Part shown: piece by piece, positions 36,570-45,014 of the stretch
Layout of the letters: the number at the start of each line of letters is the position of its first letter
Position numbering within the stretch: position 1 is the first letter of the stretch
From: Pseudorhodoferax soli
GTDB taxonomy: Bacteria; Pseudomonadota; Gammaproteobacteria; Burkholderiales; Burkholderiaceae_C
NCBI RefSeq assembly: GCF_003337555.1
Contig: NZ_QPJK01000009.1
Location: 186,001-250,000 of the forward strand
Length of the DNA: 64,000 nt
Direction of reading: 5' to 3'
Program-made: the position numbers and the translations under genes
Notes under the pieces: generated by a model
Seen by the model: only the letters and a program-made list of their open reading frames with translations
What the model was told of the DNA's origin: nothing
Databases searched by the model: none

Positions 36570-36671
36570 GCCCGGCCCGGCTGCTTGAGTCTTGAGGCGC
36601 GCGCCAACACAGGCGCTGCAGACCATCCCGCGCGGGATGGATCGGGTCATTGCATTCTGCGGCCGCGAGCC

Positions 36672-36713
36672 GCTCAGCGCGCGCCGCTCAGCGCGCGCTG
36701 CTCAGCGCGGGGG
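36672..36713. repeat. Three-copy 14-base tandem repeat at the end of a LysR gene
   Basis: GCTCAGCGCG recurs at 36672, 36686 and 36700, giving a 14-base period with near-identical spacers (CGCC, CGCT). The repeats lie in the last codons and stop codon of the minus-strand LysR gene that ends at 36674. Because 14 is not a multiple of three, adding or losing a copy would change the C-terminal residues of that regulator. Confidence 0.7.
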
Positions 36714-37606
36714 TCGGCAGTGGCCAGGTGCGCCAGCAACAGCTTGCTTGCCGCCGACAGCGCGCTTTCGGAGCGGTAGCACGCGACGAACTGGCGCTGC
36801 GCCCAGGCGTCGCGCAGCGGCACCAGCACCAGCCCGGCGGCGTCCGCATAGAGCTGCGCCACTTCCATCGGCACCACGCTGATGGCCAGGTCGGCCTGCA
36901 CCACGCGCAGCGCTGCGTCGAAGTTCGCCACCACGACGCGGTTGACCAGTGTCTTGCCGTGCTCCGAGGCCACGCGCCGCAGCAGCAGCTGCAGGGCCGT
37001 GGTGGCGGGCAGGCCGACCTGCTGGCAGTCCAGCGTCTGCGCGAAGTCCAGCGCCGCATGGCGCGCCAGCGGATGGGACGCATGCATCACCATCGCCAGG
37101 TGGTCCTGGCGGTACGGCTGTGCCTGCAGCCCGCGCAGGTCCACGGCGTCCCAGCACAGGCCGATGGACGCCTGCCCGTCGTGCACGCACTGGACCACCC
37201 CGTGGCTGGCCTGCTCCTCCATGCTGACCTGGATGCGGGCATGCGCTTCGGTGCGCAGGAAGGCGGCCACGTCCTGCGCCAGGGGGCTTTGCAGCACTGA
37301 CGACGTGCAGACCACCTGCACGTGGCCGCTCGCGCCGTCGGCATAGCTGGCCATGTCGCGTTCGATCTGCTCCACGCGGGCGATCACGGCGCGCGCGTGT
37401 TCGAGCAAGGTCTGGCCTGCTGGCGTGGGTGCCATGCCATGGCGGCGACGGGTGAGCAAGGGCGTGCGAAGCGTGTCTTCGAGTTGGGCCAGGCGCTTGC
37501 TGATGGCAGAACCCACCAGGTTCGCGCGCTCGCCCGCCATGCGCAGGCTGCCCGTCTCGCACACGGACGCGAACAGCCGCAGGGTGGTCAGGTCCAGGTC
37601 GCGCAT
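36674..37606 (-). CDS. LysR family transcriptional regulator
   Basis: A 310-residue LysR regulator: HTH near 3-60 (LTTLRLFASVCETGSLRMAG, VGSAISKRLAQLEDTL) and inducer-binding domain with a CTSSVLQSPL start and PYRQDHLAMVMHASHPLA. ATG 37606 is used; the frame reaches a TTG three codons earlier. Its C-terminal end contains the 14-base tandem repeat. It is divergent from the HMG-CoA lyase gene with a perfect inverted repeat in between, so it is the likely regulator of the lyase/CoA-transferase/Bug unit. Confidence 0.91.
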   Translation of the reverse strand: MRDLDLTTLRLFASVCETGSLRMAGERANLVGSAISKRLAQLEDTLRTPLLTRRRHGMAPTPAGQTLLEHARAVIARVEQIERDMASYADGASGHVQVVCTSSVLQSPLAQDVAAFLRTEAHARIQVSMEEQASHGVVQCVHDGQASIGLCWDAVDLRGLQAQPYRQDHLAMVMHASHPLARHAALDFAQTLDCQQVGLPATTALQLLLRRVASEHGKTLVNRVVVANFDAALRVVQADLAISVVPMEVAQLYADAAGLVLVPLRDAWAQRQFVACYRSESALSAASKLLLAHLATADPRAEQRALSGAR

Positions 37607-37656
37607 GGGGCTCAAGATGTTCCGAGAAGGAACTTTGCAGTTTCCGAATGACCATT

Positions 37657-37684
37657 CGATTCTATTGTGGAATTTCTAGAATCG
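37657..37684. promoter_or_regulatory. Perfect inverted repeat, probable LysR operator
   Basis: CGATTCTA at 37657-37664 and its exact reverse complement TAGAATCG at 37677-37684 flank a 12-base spacer that includes TTGTGG. The second arm overlaps the palindrome TTCTAGAA at 37674-37681. The repeat sits 22 bases before the HMG-CoA lyase start and 51 bases from the divergent LysR start. Length and position suit a LysR recognition site; binding is inferred. Confidence 0.6.
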
Positions 37685-37705
37685 TCTGCAACAGGAGACG
37701 ACACG

Positions 37706-38710
37706 ATGCATGCAGCCGCCACGGACCCCGACCCGACGATCTGCCACCCCTTTCTTCCACGCGAGGCCGTGGTGCGCGAAGTCGGCTTGCGCGATGGCCT
37801 GCAAAGCATCGCCATGGTGCTGCCGACCGCCCACAAGCTCGACTGGTTGCGCCAGGCCCATGCGGCGGGCCAGCGCGAGATCGAGGTCGGCTCCTTCGTG
37901 CCCGCCCGCCTGCTGCCGCAACTGGCCGACACCGAAGAGGTCCTGGCATTCGCCAAGACCCTGCCTGGCCTGTTCGCCTCGGTGCTGGTGCCCAACCTCA
38001 AGGGAGCCGAGCGGGCGCTGGCGTGCGGCGCCGACCTGATGATGGTGCCGCTGTCGGCCAGCCACGCCCACAGCCTGGCCAACCTGCGCAAGACCCCGGA
38101 CGAGGTGGTGGCCGAGGTGGCGCGCATGCGCGCCGCGCGCGACGCCAGCGGCGCGCGCACGCTGATCGACGGCGGCGTGGGCACGGCCTTCGGCTGCACG
38201 CTGCAGGGCGAGGTGCGCGAGAGCGAGGTGCTGCGCCTGATGCAGGGCCTGCTCGATGCCGGCGCCGACCGCGTGAGCCTGGCCGACACCGTCGGCTATG
38301 CCGATCCGGCCATGGTGCGCAGCCTGTTCGAGAAGGCCTTGCGCATCGCCGGCGACCGCCTGTGGTGCGGCCATTTCCACGACACACGCGGCCTGGGGCT
38401 GGCCAACGCCTATGCCGCGCTGGAAGTCGGCGTGACACGGTTCGACGCCTGCATCGCCGGCATCGGCGGTTGCCCGCATGCGCCGGGGGCCAGCGGCAAT
38501 GTCGCGACGGAAGACCTGCTGTTCATGCTCGAAAGCATGGGCGTGGCCACCGGTGTCGATTTGCACGCCCTGTTGCAGCTGCGCGCCAGGGTGGCGTCCT
38601 GGCTGGACGGGCAGACGCTGCACGGCACGCTGTGGCGGGCCGGCCTTCCCAAGACCTTCGCCCCGGCGCCTGTTGCGGCCCGCGCAGTGGCTGAAAGCCA
38701 AGACCGATGA
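37706..38710 (+). CDS. Hydroxymethylglutaryl-CoA lyase family protein
   Basis: A 334-residue HMG-CoA-lyase-type aldolase of the DRE-TIM metallolyase fold, which splits 3-hydroxy-3-methylglutaryl-CoA (or a related acid) into acetyl-CoA and an oxo acid. VGLRDGLQS near residue 32 contains the metal aspartate, GHFHDTRGLGLANAY gives the two histidines, and GIGGCPHAPGASGNVATEDL holds the catalytic cysteine. GGAG upstream supports ATG 37706. It overlaps the CoA-transferase start by 4 bases (ATGA). Related enzymes act on other 3-hydroxy-acyl-CoAs, so the exact substrate is open. Confidence 0.92.
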   Translation: MHAAATDPDPTICHPFLPREAVVREVGLRDGLQSIAMVLPTAHKLDWLRQAHAAGQREIEVGSFVPARLLPQLADTEEVLAFAKTLPGLFASVLVPNLKGAERALACGADLMMVPLSASHAHSLANLRKTPDEVVAEVARMRAARDASGARTLIDGGVGTAFGCTLQGEVRESEVLRLMQGLLDAGADRVSLADTVGYADPAMVRSLFEKALRIAGDRLWCGHFHDTRGLGLANAYAALEVGVTRFDACIAGIGGCPHAPGASGNVATEDLLFMLESMGVATGVDLHALLQLRARVASWLDGQTLHGTLWRAGLPKTFAPAPVAARAVAESQDR

Positions 38711-39924
38711 ACGCACCGCAACAACCGGGCACCGACGCCGCGGCGCTTCCACTGGCCGGCGTGCGGGTCGTCGAGTTCACGCACATGGTGATGGGACCGA
38801 CCTGCGGCATGGTGCTGGCCGACCTGGGGGCCGAGGTCATCAAGGTCGAGCCCGTCGAAGGCGACCGCACGCGGCGCCTGCTCGGCGCCGGCGCCGGCTT
38901 CTTCCCCATGTTCAACCGCAACAAGAAGAGCATCGCGCTCGACCTGCGCAGCCCGCAGGGGCTGGAGGTCGCGCTCAAGCTGTGCACCGGCGCGGATGTG
39001 GTGGCGCAGAACTTCAAGCCCGGCGTGATGGCCAAGTACGGGCTGGACCACGCGGCGGTGTCCCGGCTCAACCCGCGCGTGGTCTACGTGGACCACGCCG
39101 GCTTCCTGCCCGGCCCCTACGAGCACCGCACGGCGCTCGACGAGGTGGTGCAGATGATGGGCGGCCTGGCCTACATGACAGGCCGGCCGGGCGACCCGCT
39201 GCGCGCCGGCAGCAGCGTGAACGACATCATGGGCGGCATGTTCGGCGCCATCGGCGCGATGGCCGCGCTGATGCGCCGCGGCGTGACCGGCCAGGGCCAG
39301 CATGTGCAGTCGGCGCTGTTCGAGAACAACGTGTTCCTGGTCGGCCAGCACATGCTGCAGTACGCCATCACCGGCCAGCCGGCCGCGCCCATGCCGGAGC
39401 GCATCTCGGCCTGGGCGCTGTACGACGTGTTCACGGTCAAGGACGGCGAACAGATCTTCCTGGCGGCTGTCAGCGACGCGCAGTGGACAACCTTCTGCCG
39501 CGCCATGGGCTTCGACGACCTGATGGCCGATCCGCTGCTGGCCACCAACAACCAGCGCGTGCTGGCGCGGCCGACCATGCTGGCCGAACTGCGCCGCCGG
39601 CTGGCGCCGTGCAGTGCGGCCGAGCTGTCGGACATCTTCGAGCGCCACGGCCTGCCGTTCGCGCCCATCGTCCGGCCCGAGGACCTGTACGACGATCCGC
39701 ACCTGCTGGGCACGGGCGGGCTGGCCGACATCCGCCTGCCCGATGGCGAACGCGCTGGCCAGACTGCCAAGACCGCCCTGTTCCCCATCGCGCTGGATGG
39801 CGAGCGGCTGGGTGTGCGCCTCGATCCGCCACTGCTCGGCGAGCACACCGACGCGTTGCTGCAGGGCCTGGGCTACGACGCCGCGCAGATCGCCGCGCTG
39901 CGCGCGCAAGCCTGCATCGCCTGA
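38707..39924 (+). CDS. Family III CoA-transferase (CaiB/BaiF)
   Basis: A 405-residue family III CoA transferase, moving CoA between an acyl-CoA and a free acid. GVRVVEFTHMVMGPTCGMVLADLGAEVIKVE at the N-terminus is diagnostic in pattern; the catalytic aspartate lies in SVNDIMGGMFGAIGAM near residue 175, after GRPGDPLRAG. The last third contains the usual HGLPFAPI and PPLLGEHTD elements. The start overlaps the lyase stop, and the Bug gene follows 28 bases later, giving a lyase, transferase and binding-protein unit. The acid substrate, possibly a methyl-branched or hydroxy dicarboxylate, is inference. Confidence 0.94.
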   Translation: MNAPQQPGTDAAALPLAGVRVVEFTHMVMGPTCGMVLADLGAEVIKVEPVEGDRTRRLLGAGAGFFPMFNRNKKSIALDLRSPQGLEVALKLCTGADVVAQNFKPGVMAKYGLDHAAVSRLNPRVVYVDHAGFLPGPYEHRTALDEVVQMMGGLAYMTGRPGDPLRAGSSVNDIMGGMFGAIGAMAALMRRGVTGQGQHVQSALFENNVFLVGQHMLQYAITGQPAAPMPERISAWALYDVFTVKDGEQIFLAAVSDAQWTTFCRAMGFDDLMADPLLATNNQRVLARPTMLAELRRRLAPCSAAELSDIFERHGLPFAPIVRPEDLYDDPHLLGTGGLADIRLPDGERAGQTAKTALFPIALDGERLGVRLDPPLLGEHTDALLQGLGYDAAQIAALRAQACIA

Positions 39925-39952
39925 ACCACCCATACCAACGAAGGAGACAAGG

Positions 39953-40954
39953 ATGCGCTCCACCACCACCCCACGCACCACCGCACTGCGGCGCCGCCAG
40001 CTGCTGACCCTGGCCGCTGCGGGCGTCCTGGCCGCGCCAGGCATCGGCCGTGCCCAGTCCAGCGACCGGCCTGTGCGCTTCGTGCTGCCCGTCAGCGCGG
40101 GCTCCGGTGTCGACACCATCGTGCGGGCCTGCGCGCCCGCCCTGGCGCTGCAGCTGCGGCATCCCGTCGTCGTCGAGAACCAGCCCGGCGCGGGCGGCAT
40201 CACCGGCACTGCCACGCTGGTCAAGGCGGCGCCCGACGGCTTCACGCTGAGCGTGGTGTCCAACAACCACGTGATCTTTCCGAGCGTCTACAAGAGCCTG
40301 CCGTTCGACCCGATCGCCGACATCACGCCGATCACGGTGCTGGGCTCGACGCCGCTGGCGGTGGTCGTCAATCCGCACAAGCTGCCGGTGAAGACCGTGC
40401 CGGAGCTCATCGCGCTGCTGAAGGCCAATCCCGGCAAGTACAACTACGGGTCCGCCGGCAACGGCACCATCCTGCACCTGGCGGCCGCGATGTTCCTGGA
40501 GGAGGCCGGCGTGACGGCGCAGCACGTTCCGTACAAAGGCACCGGCCCGCTGGTGGCCGACCTGCTCGGCGGCCAGGTCGACATGGGCGTCATCGCCGTG
40601 CCGGCGATCCAGGCGCATCTGCAGAGCCGCGGGCTGGTGGCCGTGGGCGTCGGCACCGCGGCGCGCTCGCCGGTGCTGCCGGACCTGCCCACGGTGGCCG
40701 AACAGGGCCTGCCGGGCTACGTGGTCGAAGGCTGGTTCGGCGTCATCGGCCCGGCGCGGCTGCCGGCGGCCAACGTGCAGCAGATCCACCAGGCCTTCGT
40801 CGCGGCCATGGCCACGCCCGAGGTCCGCGACGCCATGCTCAAGCAGGGCAATGCGATCAATCCGACCGGCCCCGAGGCCGCGGCCGCGTTCTTTCGGGCA
40901 GAGAAGGAGAAGTACGCCCGCATCGTGAAGGCCGCGGGCGTGCAGGCGACCTGA
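39953..40954 (+). CDS. Bug/TctC family substrate-binding protein
   Basis: A 333-residue periplasmic binding protein. The signal has basic residues (LRRRQLLTLAAAGVLAAPGI) resembling a Tat motif, then DRPVRFVLPVSAGSGVDTIV, ENQPGAGGITGTATLV, KAAPDGFTLSVVSNNH and HVPYKGTGPLVADLLGGQVD. AAGGAG lies 5 bases before ATG 39953. It ends the HMG-CoA lyase operon; a GC-rich inverted repeat at 40961-40981 follows and may end the transcript. Confidence 0.92.
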   Translation: MRSTTTPRTTALRRRQLLTLAAAGVLAAPGIGRAQSSDRPVRFVLPVSAGSGVDTIVRACAPALALQLRHPVVVENQPGAGGITGTATLVKAAPDGFTLSVVSNNHVIFPSVYKSLPFDPIADITPITVLGSTPLAVVVNPHKLPVKTVPELIALLKANPGKYNYGSAGNGTILHLAAAMFLEEAGVTAQHVPYKGTGPLVADLLGGQVDMGVIAVPAIQAHLQSRGLVAVGVGTAARSPVLPDLPTVAEQGLPGYVVEGWFGVIGPARLPAANVQQIHQAFVAAMATPEVRDAMLKQGNAINPTGPEAAAAFFRAEKEKYARIVKAAGVQAT

Positions 40955-40960
40955 GGCCCA

Positions 40961-40981
40961 CGCGGGCGGGCGCCGCCCGCG
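40961..40981. terminator. GC-rich hairpin after the lyase/CoA-transferase/Bug operon
   Basis: CGCGGGCG at 40961-40968 pairs perfectly with CGCCCGCG at 40974-40981 over a 5-base loop. It begins 6 bases after the Bug stop codon and 67 bases before the MFS start. There is no run of T after the stem, so it is a possible rather than a strong intrinsic terminator. Confidence 0.4.
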
Positions 40982-41047
40982 GCGGGCGTGTCGATGTGGC
41001 GGGTCTTCGTCCGTCGTGCAGACATGGGCTGCCTGTAGATTCCGCCG

Positions 41048-42571
41048 ATGTCTCTTTCTCCCTCTCCCCCTCGCGCCACGGCGCGCGAATGGACCGGCCT
41101 GGCCGTCGTCGCCTTGCCCTGCCTGGTCTACTCGATGGACCTCACGGTGCTGAACCTCGCGCTGCCCGTGCTGAGCCGCGAGCTGCAGCCTTCCGGCGGG
41201 CAGCTTCTCTGGATCCTGGACATCTACGGCTTCTTCGTCGCGGGCTTCCTGATCACCATGGGCACGCTGGGCGACCGTATCGGCCGGCGCCGGCTGCTGC
41301 TGATCGGCGCGGCGTTCTTCGCAGGCGCATCGGCCCTCGCAGCGCTGGCCGACACGGCCGCGCTGCTGATCGCGGCGCGTGCGCTGCTGGGCCTGGCCGG
41401 CGCCACCATCGCGCCGTCGACCATGGCGCTGATCCGCAACATGTTCCACGACGCCGGGCAGCGCCAGTTCGCCATCGGCATCTGGATCGCGGCCTTCTCG
41501 CTCGGCAGTGCCATCGGGCCGCTGGTGGGCGGCGTGCTCTTGGAGTATTTCCATTGGGGTTCGGTGTTCTGGATCAACGTGCCGGTGATGGCGCTGACGC
41601 TGGCCCTCGGCCCGCGCCTGCTGCCCGAGTACCGCGATCCGCAAGCGGGCCGGCTCGACCTGGCCAGCGTGGCGCTGTCGTTGGCGGCCGTGCTGCTGAC
41701 GATCTACGGGCTCAAGCAGATGGCCGAGCACGGGCCCGCCGCCGGATCGCTCGCCACCACGCTGCTGGGCCTGGCCGTGGGCGCGCTGTTCGTGCGCCGC
41801 CAGGGCCGCATCGACTATCCGCTGCTCGATGTGCGGCTGTTCGCGCACGCGCCGTTCTGCGCCGCGCTGGCGGCCTATGCGCTGACCTGCCTGGCGATGT
41901 TCGGCGTCTACATCTTCATCACGCAGTACCTGCAGCTGGTGCTGGGGCTCACGCCCTTGCACGCCGGGCTGGCGACGCTGCCGTGGGCGCTGTCGTTCGT
42001 CGCCGGGTCGCTGCTGGCGCCCACCTTGGCCGCGCGCTGGCCGCGCGCACGGGTGCTGGTGGTCGGCCTGGTGGCCGCGGCGCTGGGCTTCGGCCTACTG
42101 GCGGCGGGGCAGGGCCTGTGGACGCTGCTGCCGGCCACGGTCGTCATGGCCCTTGGCATGGCGCCGGTGTTCACCATCGGCAACGAAATCATCATCACCA
42201 CCGCGCCGCCCGAGCGCGCCGGCGCCGCGTCCGCGTTGTCGGAAACCGCATCGGAGTTCAGCGGCGCATTAGGCATCGCACTGCTGGGCAGCGCCGGCAT
42301 GGTGGTCTACCGCCACGGGCTCGCGTCCGCCTGGCCCACGGGGCTGGGGGCCGACGCGGTGCTGGCGGCCGGCGCATCGCTGGGTGGCGCCGTGCACCTG
42401 GCGCAGGTGCTGCCGTCGGCGCAGGGCGCGGCGCTGCTGCAGGCGGCGCAAGGAGGATTCACGGATGCGCTGCAGGCCATCGCGCTGGTGGGCGCATTGC
42501 TGGTGGGCGCGGCCGCCTGGTTGGTGGCGCGCATGCTGCGCGGGGTGGACCTGGCGGCGGCACCGCACTGA
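41048..42571 (+). CDS. MFS transporter, EmrB/QacA (DHA2) type
   Basis: A 507-residue inner-membrane transporter of the DHA2 family, usually with 14 spans, exporting drugs or metabolites using the proton gradient. GTLGDRIGRRRLLLIGA (motif A) follows the second span, with RALLGLAGATIAPSTMALI and MALGMAPVFTIGNEIII later. It begins SPSPPRATAREWTGLAVVALPCLVYSMDLTVLNLALPVL, with the D-x-T-x-x-N-x-A-x-P pattern of the subfamily. The substrate is unknown. It is convergent with the IclR gene, whose stop lies 6 bases beyond its own. Confidence 0.91.
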   Translation: MSLSPSPPRATAREWTGLAVVALPCLVYSMDLTVLNLALPVLSRELQPSGGQLLWILDIYGFFVAGFLITMGTLGDRIGRRRLLLIGAAFFAGASALAALADTAALLIAARALLGLAGATIAPSTMALIRNMFHDAGQRQFAIGIWIAAFSLGSAIGPLVGGVLLEYFHWGSVFWINVPVMALTLALGPRLLPEYRDPQAGRLDLASVALSLAAVLLTIYGLKQMAEHGPAAGSLATTLLGLAVGALFVRRQGRIDYPLLDVRLFAHAPFCAALAAYALTCLAMFGVYIFITQYLQLVLGLTPLHAGLATLPWALSFVAGSLLAPTLAARWPRARVLVVGLVAAALGFGLLAAGQGLWTLLPATVVMALGMAPVFTIGNEIIITTAPPERAGAASALSETASEFSGALGIALLGSAGMVVYRHGLASAWPTGLGADAVLAAGASLGGAVHLAQVLPSAQGAALLQAAQGGFTDALQAIALVGALLVGAAAWLVARMLRGVDLAAAPH

Positions 42572-42577
42572 AGGCGG

Positions 42578-43381
42578 CTACATCTCCTCGCTGCGCACGA
42601 AGGATTCCAGGCCCTTGACCATGCGCGCGAGCTGCGGGCCGATCTCCTGGTCCAGCAGCTCGCGCGGGAACTTGCTGGCCTGGCCGCCCGCGTTGATGGT
42701 CACCACGCGGCCATCGGGCTGCCGGATCGCGGCGGCCACGCCGCTGATGTCGGTCTGCCAGTCGCGCACGACGATGGTGAAGCCGCGCGCCTGCCAGTGC
42801 GCGCAGCCCGCGTCGATGGCCTGGCGGGCCTGCGGCCAGCGCTCGCCTTCGGCCTGGCGGATTTCGGCCAGCAGGCGGTCGCGCTCGCGCGGCTCCATCA
42901 CGGCGAGCATGGCGTGGCCCATGGCGGTGTCGGCGATGGGAATGCGCGAGCCGATGTCCAGCCCGAGCGACAGCGGCGCCCCCGAGCGGCAGTTCTCCAG
43001 GTACAGCACCGACAGGCCGTTGCGGATGCCCAGCGACACGGAGATGTCGTAGCGGTCCGCCAGGTCCTGCATGTAGGGCCGCGCGATGCGCCGCAGCCTG
43101 AGGTTGGAGACCATGGTGATGCCCAGCGCCGCCACGCTGTCGCCCAGCGCGTACTTGCCGCTCTCGCGCGAGTGGCGCAGGTAGCCCTGCACGCACAGCG
43201 TGTAAGCGAGCCGCACCACGGTGGGCTTGGGCAGGTTGGTGCGGGCTGCAATCTCGGTGTTGGTGAGCCACTTCTCGTCCACGCTGAAGCAGGCGAGCAC
43301 GTCCAGCCCCCGCGCCAGCGCAGTGACGAACCGCCGGCTGTCGGCGCCTTCCTCGAAGTCGATCTGCCTGGTGCGTCCCAC
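42578..43381 (-). CDS. IclR family transcriptional regulator
   Basis: A 267-residue IclR regulator with an N-terminal winged helix (ALARGLDVLACFSVDEKWLT, AARTNLPKPTVVRLAYTL) and the C-terminal ligand domain (LRLRRIARPYMQDLADRYD, AVMEPRERDRLLAEIRQAEG). It is divergent from the secreted hydrolase and Bug genes with two inverted repeats in the intergenic region, and similar regulators control aromatic or organic acid pathways in beta-proteobacteria. Start ATG 43381. Confidence 0.93.
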   Translation of the reverse strand: MGRTRQIDFEEGADSRRFVTALARGLDVLACFSVDEKWLTNTEIAARTNLPKPTVVRLAYTLCVQGYLRHSRESGKYALGDSVAALGITMVSNLRLRRIARPYMQDLADRYDISVSLGIRNGLSVLYLENCRSGAPLSLGLDIGSRIPIADTAMGHAMLAVMEPRERDRLLAEIRQAEGERWPQARQAIDAGCAHWQARGFTIVVRDWQTDISGVAAAIRQPDGRVVTINAGGQASKFPRELLDQEIGPQLARMVKGLESFVRSEEM

Positions 43382-43393
43382 GTTCTTCCTTGT

Positions 43394-43412
43394 AATTCTG
43401 CTTAGCGGAATT
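43394..43412. promoter_or_regulatory. Inverted repeat near the IclR start, candidate operator 1
   Basis: AATTCTGC at 43394-43401 and GCGGAATT at 43405-43412 form an inverted repeat with one mismatch over a 3-base centre. It begins 13 bases upstream of the IclR start codon, a suitable place for autoregulation. Assignment is from symmetry and position. Confidence 0.5.
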
Positions 43413-43446
43413 ATTCGGCGCTGCTGGATTGCCGTTTCTCATGGAT

Positions 43447-43465
43447 TTCCCTAGGCGTTAGGGAA
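43447..43465. promoter_or_regulatory. Perfect 19-base inverted repeat, candidate operator 2
   Basis: TTCCCTA and TAGGGAA at 43447-43453 and 43459-43465 are exact reverse complements around GGCGT. The element is in the middle of the 185-base IclR/hydrolase intergenic region, which is AT-richer than its surroundings, and about 100 bases before the hydrolase start. It is a probable binding site for the IclR regulator, though not proven. Confidence 0.55.
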
Positions 43466-43566
43466 TTCATGGAGATCGATACTGGAAAATCTCCACGGAC
43501 GACGATCAAAAGAATTCCGCGTGGAGAAATAAAACGACACCATCACACCACGTGGAGACTTTCACC

Positions 43567-44961
43567 ATGCCATCCATTGCCATGCGCCGCGGCACCGCCG
43601 CCGCCCTGTCCATTGCCGCAGCCCTGGCCCTCGGCGCCTGCGGCGGCGGCGGGGACGACACGCCCGAACCCGAGGAAACGCGCGCGCAGGACGCCCGCCA
43701 GTTCACGGTCGACCCGGCGCGGCTGCCGTTCGCGGCCGTCGAAGGCGCGCCCGAGACCGACCGCTGGTGGGGCGTGCTGGACGGCGCCGGCTACCGCGTC
43801 GAGGTGCCCAAGAACTGGAACGGCATGCTGGTCATGTACGCGCACGGCTACGGCGGCACCGGCGCCGCCGTCAGCGTCAGCGATGCGCCGATCCGCGCGC
43901 ACCTGATCGCCAAGGGCTACGCCTGGGCGGCGTCCAGCTTCTCGAAGAACTACTACGACGTGCGTGCCGGCATCGAGGACACCAACGCGCTGGCGCTGGC
44001 GTTCCAGCGGATCGGCGCGCAGAACGGCCGCACGCTGGCGGCACCGGCCAAGACCTACATCATCGGCACCTCGATGGGCGGCCACATCGCGGCGGCCGCC
44101 GTCGACGCCGAGGCCATAGCGACCGCCAACCACAAGGTGCGCTACGCCGGCGCCGTGCCGATGTGCGGCGTGCTCGGCGACACCGAGCTCTACAACTACT
44201 TCGGCGCCTCGCAGATCGCCGCGCAGCAGCTGGTCGGCGTGCCTGTTACCAGTTGGCCGGTGGCCAACTGGGCCGCGCTGGCGCCGCAGGTGCGCAATGC
44301 GCTGTTCACCACCTTCCCGAGCGCCACGACGCCGCTGGGCGACCAGTACAAGGAGATCGTCAAGCAGCTCACCGGCGGTGAGCGGCCGATGTTCAACGAA
44401 GGCTTCGCGGGCGGCATGAACGCCACTGTCTGGGGCACCTTCGGCCGCGACGGCACCATCAACGGCATCCTGAACAAGGACGGCTACGACACCACCGGCG
44501 TCGTCTACCAGTTCGACAACGACCCGGCGCAGACCGGCGCCGAGGCGGCCTTCAACCAGGCGGCCTACCGCCTGCGCGCCGATCCCGAGGCCAACCGCCT
44601 GCGCCGCGACGGGCTGCGCTGGTTCCCCAAGACCAACGCGCGCATCGATGTGCCGGTGGTCACCATCCACACGCTGGGCGACGTGTACGTGCCGTTCAGC
44701 ATGGAGCAGATCTACAAGCGGCGCGCCATGGCGCTGGGCACCGACAAGTGGCTGGTGCAGCGCGCCATCCGCGGCGTAAGCCATTGCGACTTCACGGTGG
44801 ACGAGCAGACCGCCGCCTTCGATGCGATGACGAACTGGGAGCAGAACGGCGTCAAGCCCGCTGGCGACGAGGTGCTGGACCGCGCCACCGTGGCCAATCC
44901 GGCCTACGGCTGCAAGTTCTCGTCGCCCTCGCGCACACCCAACAGCTGCCCCGCCAGCTGA
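43567..44961 (+). CDS. Secreted alpha/beta hydrolase lipoprotein
   Basis: A 464-residue lipoprotein: signal peptide with lipobox LGAC (Cys25) and Gly-rich stretch after it. The alpha/beta hydrolase elements are GMLVMYAHGYGGTG (oxyanion region), the nucleophile elbow GTSMGGH with Ser169, and a C-terminal ISHCDF-like GVSHCDFTV containing the catalytic His. The lipid anchor and size suggest an envelope esterase or amidase acting on an imported compound. ATG 43567 fits GGAG at 43554-43557. A Bug protein gene follows after a GC-rich hairpin, and the divergent IclR probably controls both. Confidence 0.86.
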   Translation: MPSIAMRRGTAAALSIAAALALGACGGGGDDTPEPEETRAQDARQFTVDPARLPFAAVEGAPETDRWWGVLDGAGYRVEVPKNWNGMLVMYAHGYGGTGAAVSVSDAPIRAHLIAKGYAWAASSFSKNYYDVRAGIEDTNALALAFQRIGAQNGRTLAAPAKTYIIGTSMGGHIAAAAVDAEAIATANHKVRYAGAVPMCGVLGDTELYNYFGASQIAAQQLVGVPVTSWPVANWAALAPQVRNALFTTFPSATTPLGDQYKEIVKQLTGGERPMFNEGFAGGMNATVWGTFGRDGTINGILNKDGYDTTGVVYQFDNDPAQTGAEAAFNQAAYRLRADPEANRLRRDGLRWFPKTNARIDVPVVTIHTLGDVYVPFSMEQIYKRRAMALGTDKWLVQRAIRGVSHCDFTVDEQTAAFDAMTNWEQNGVKPAGDEVLDRATVANPAYGCKFSSPSRTPNSCPAS

Positions 44962-44974
44962 TTGTTCCCCCAAC

Positions 44975-44994
44975 GCCCCGGCCCGCGCCGGGGC
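44975..44994. terminator. Perfect GC-rich hairpin between hydrolase and Bug genes
   Basis: GCCCCGGC at 44975-44982 pairs exactly with GCCGGGGC at 44987-44994 around CCGC. It is 14 bases after the hydrolase stop and 20 bases before the Bug start, in the same direction. Without a T-run it is better seen as a partial terminator or RNA-stability hairpin that sets the ratio of the two genes. Confidence 0.45.
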
Positions 44995-45014
44995 CCGACC
45001 CCTGGAAATCATCC

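Noticed and set aside
37607-37615. TTG start for the LysR gene at 37615
   Set aside because: The ATG three codons later (37606) gives the usual LysR N-terminus (MRDLDLTTLRLF) and does not need a rare start.
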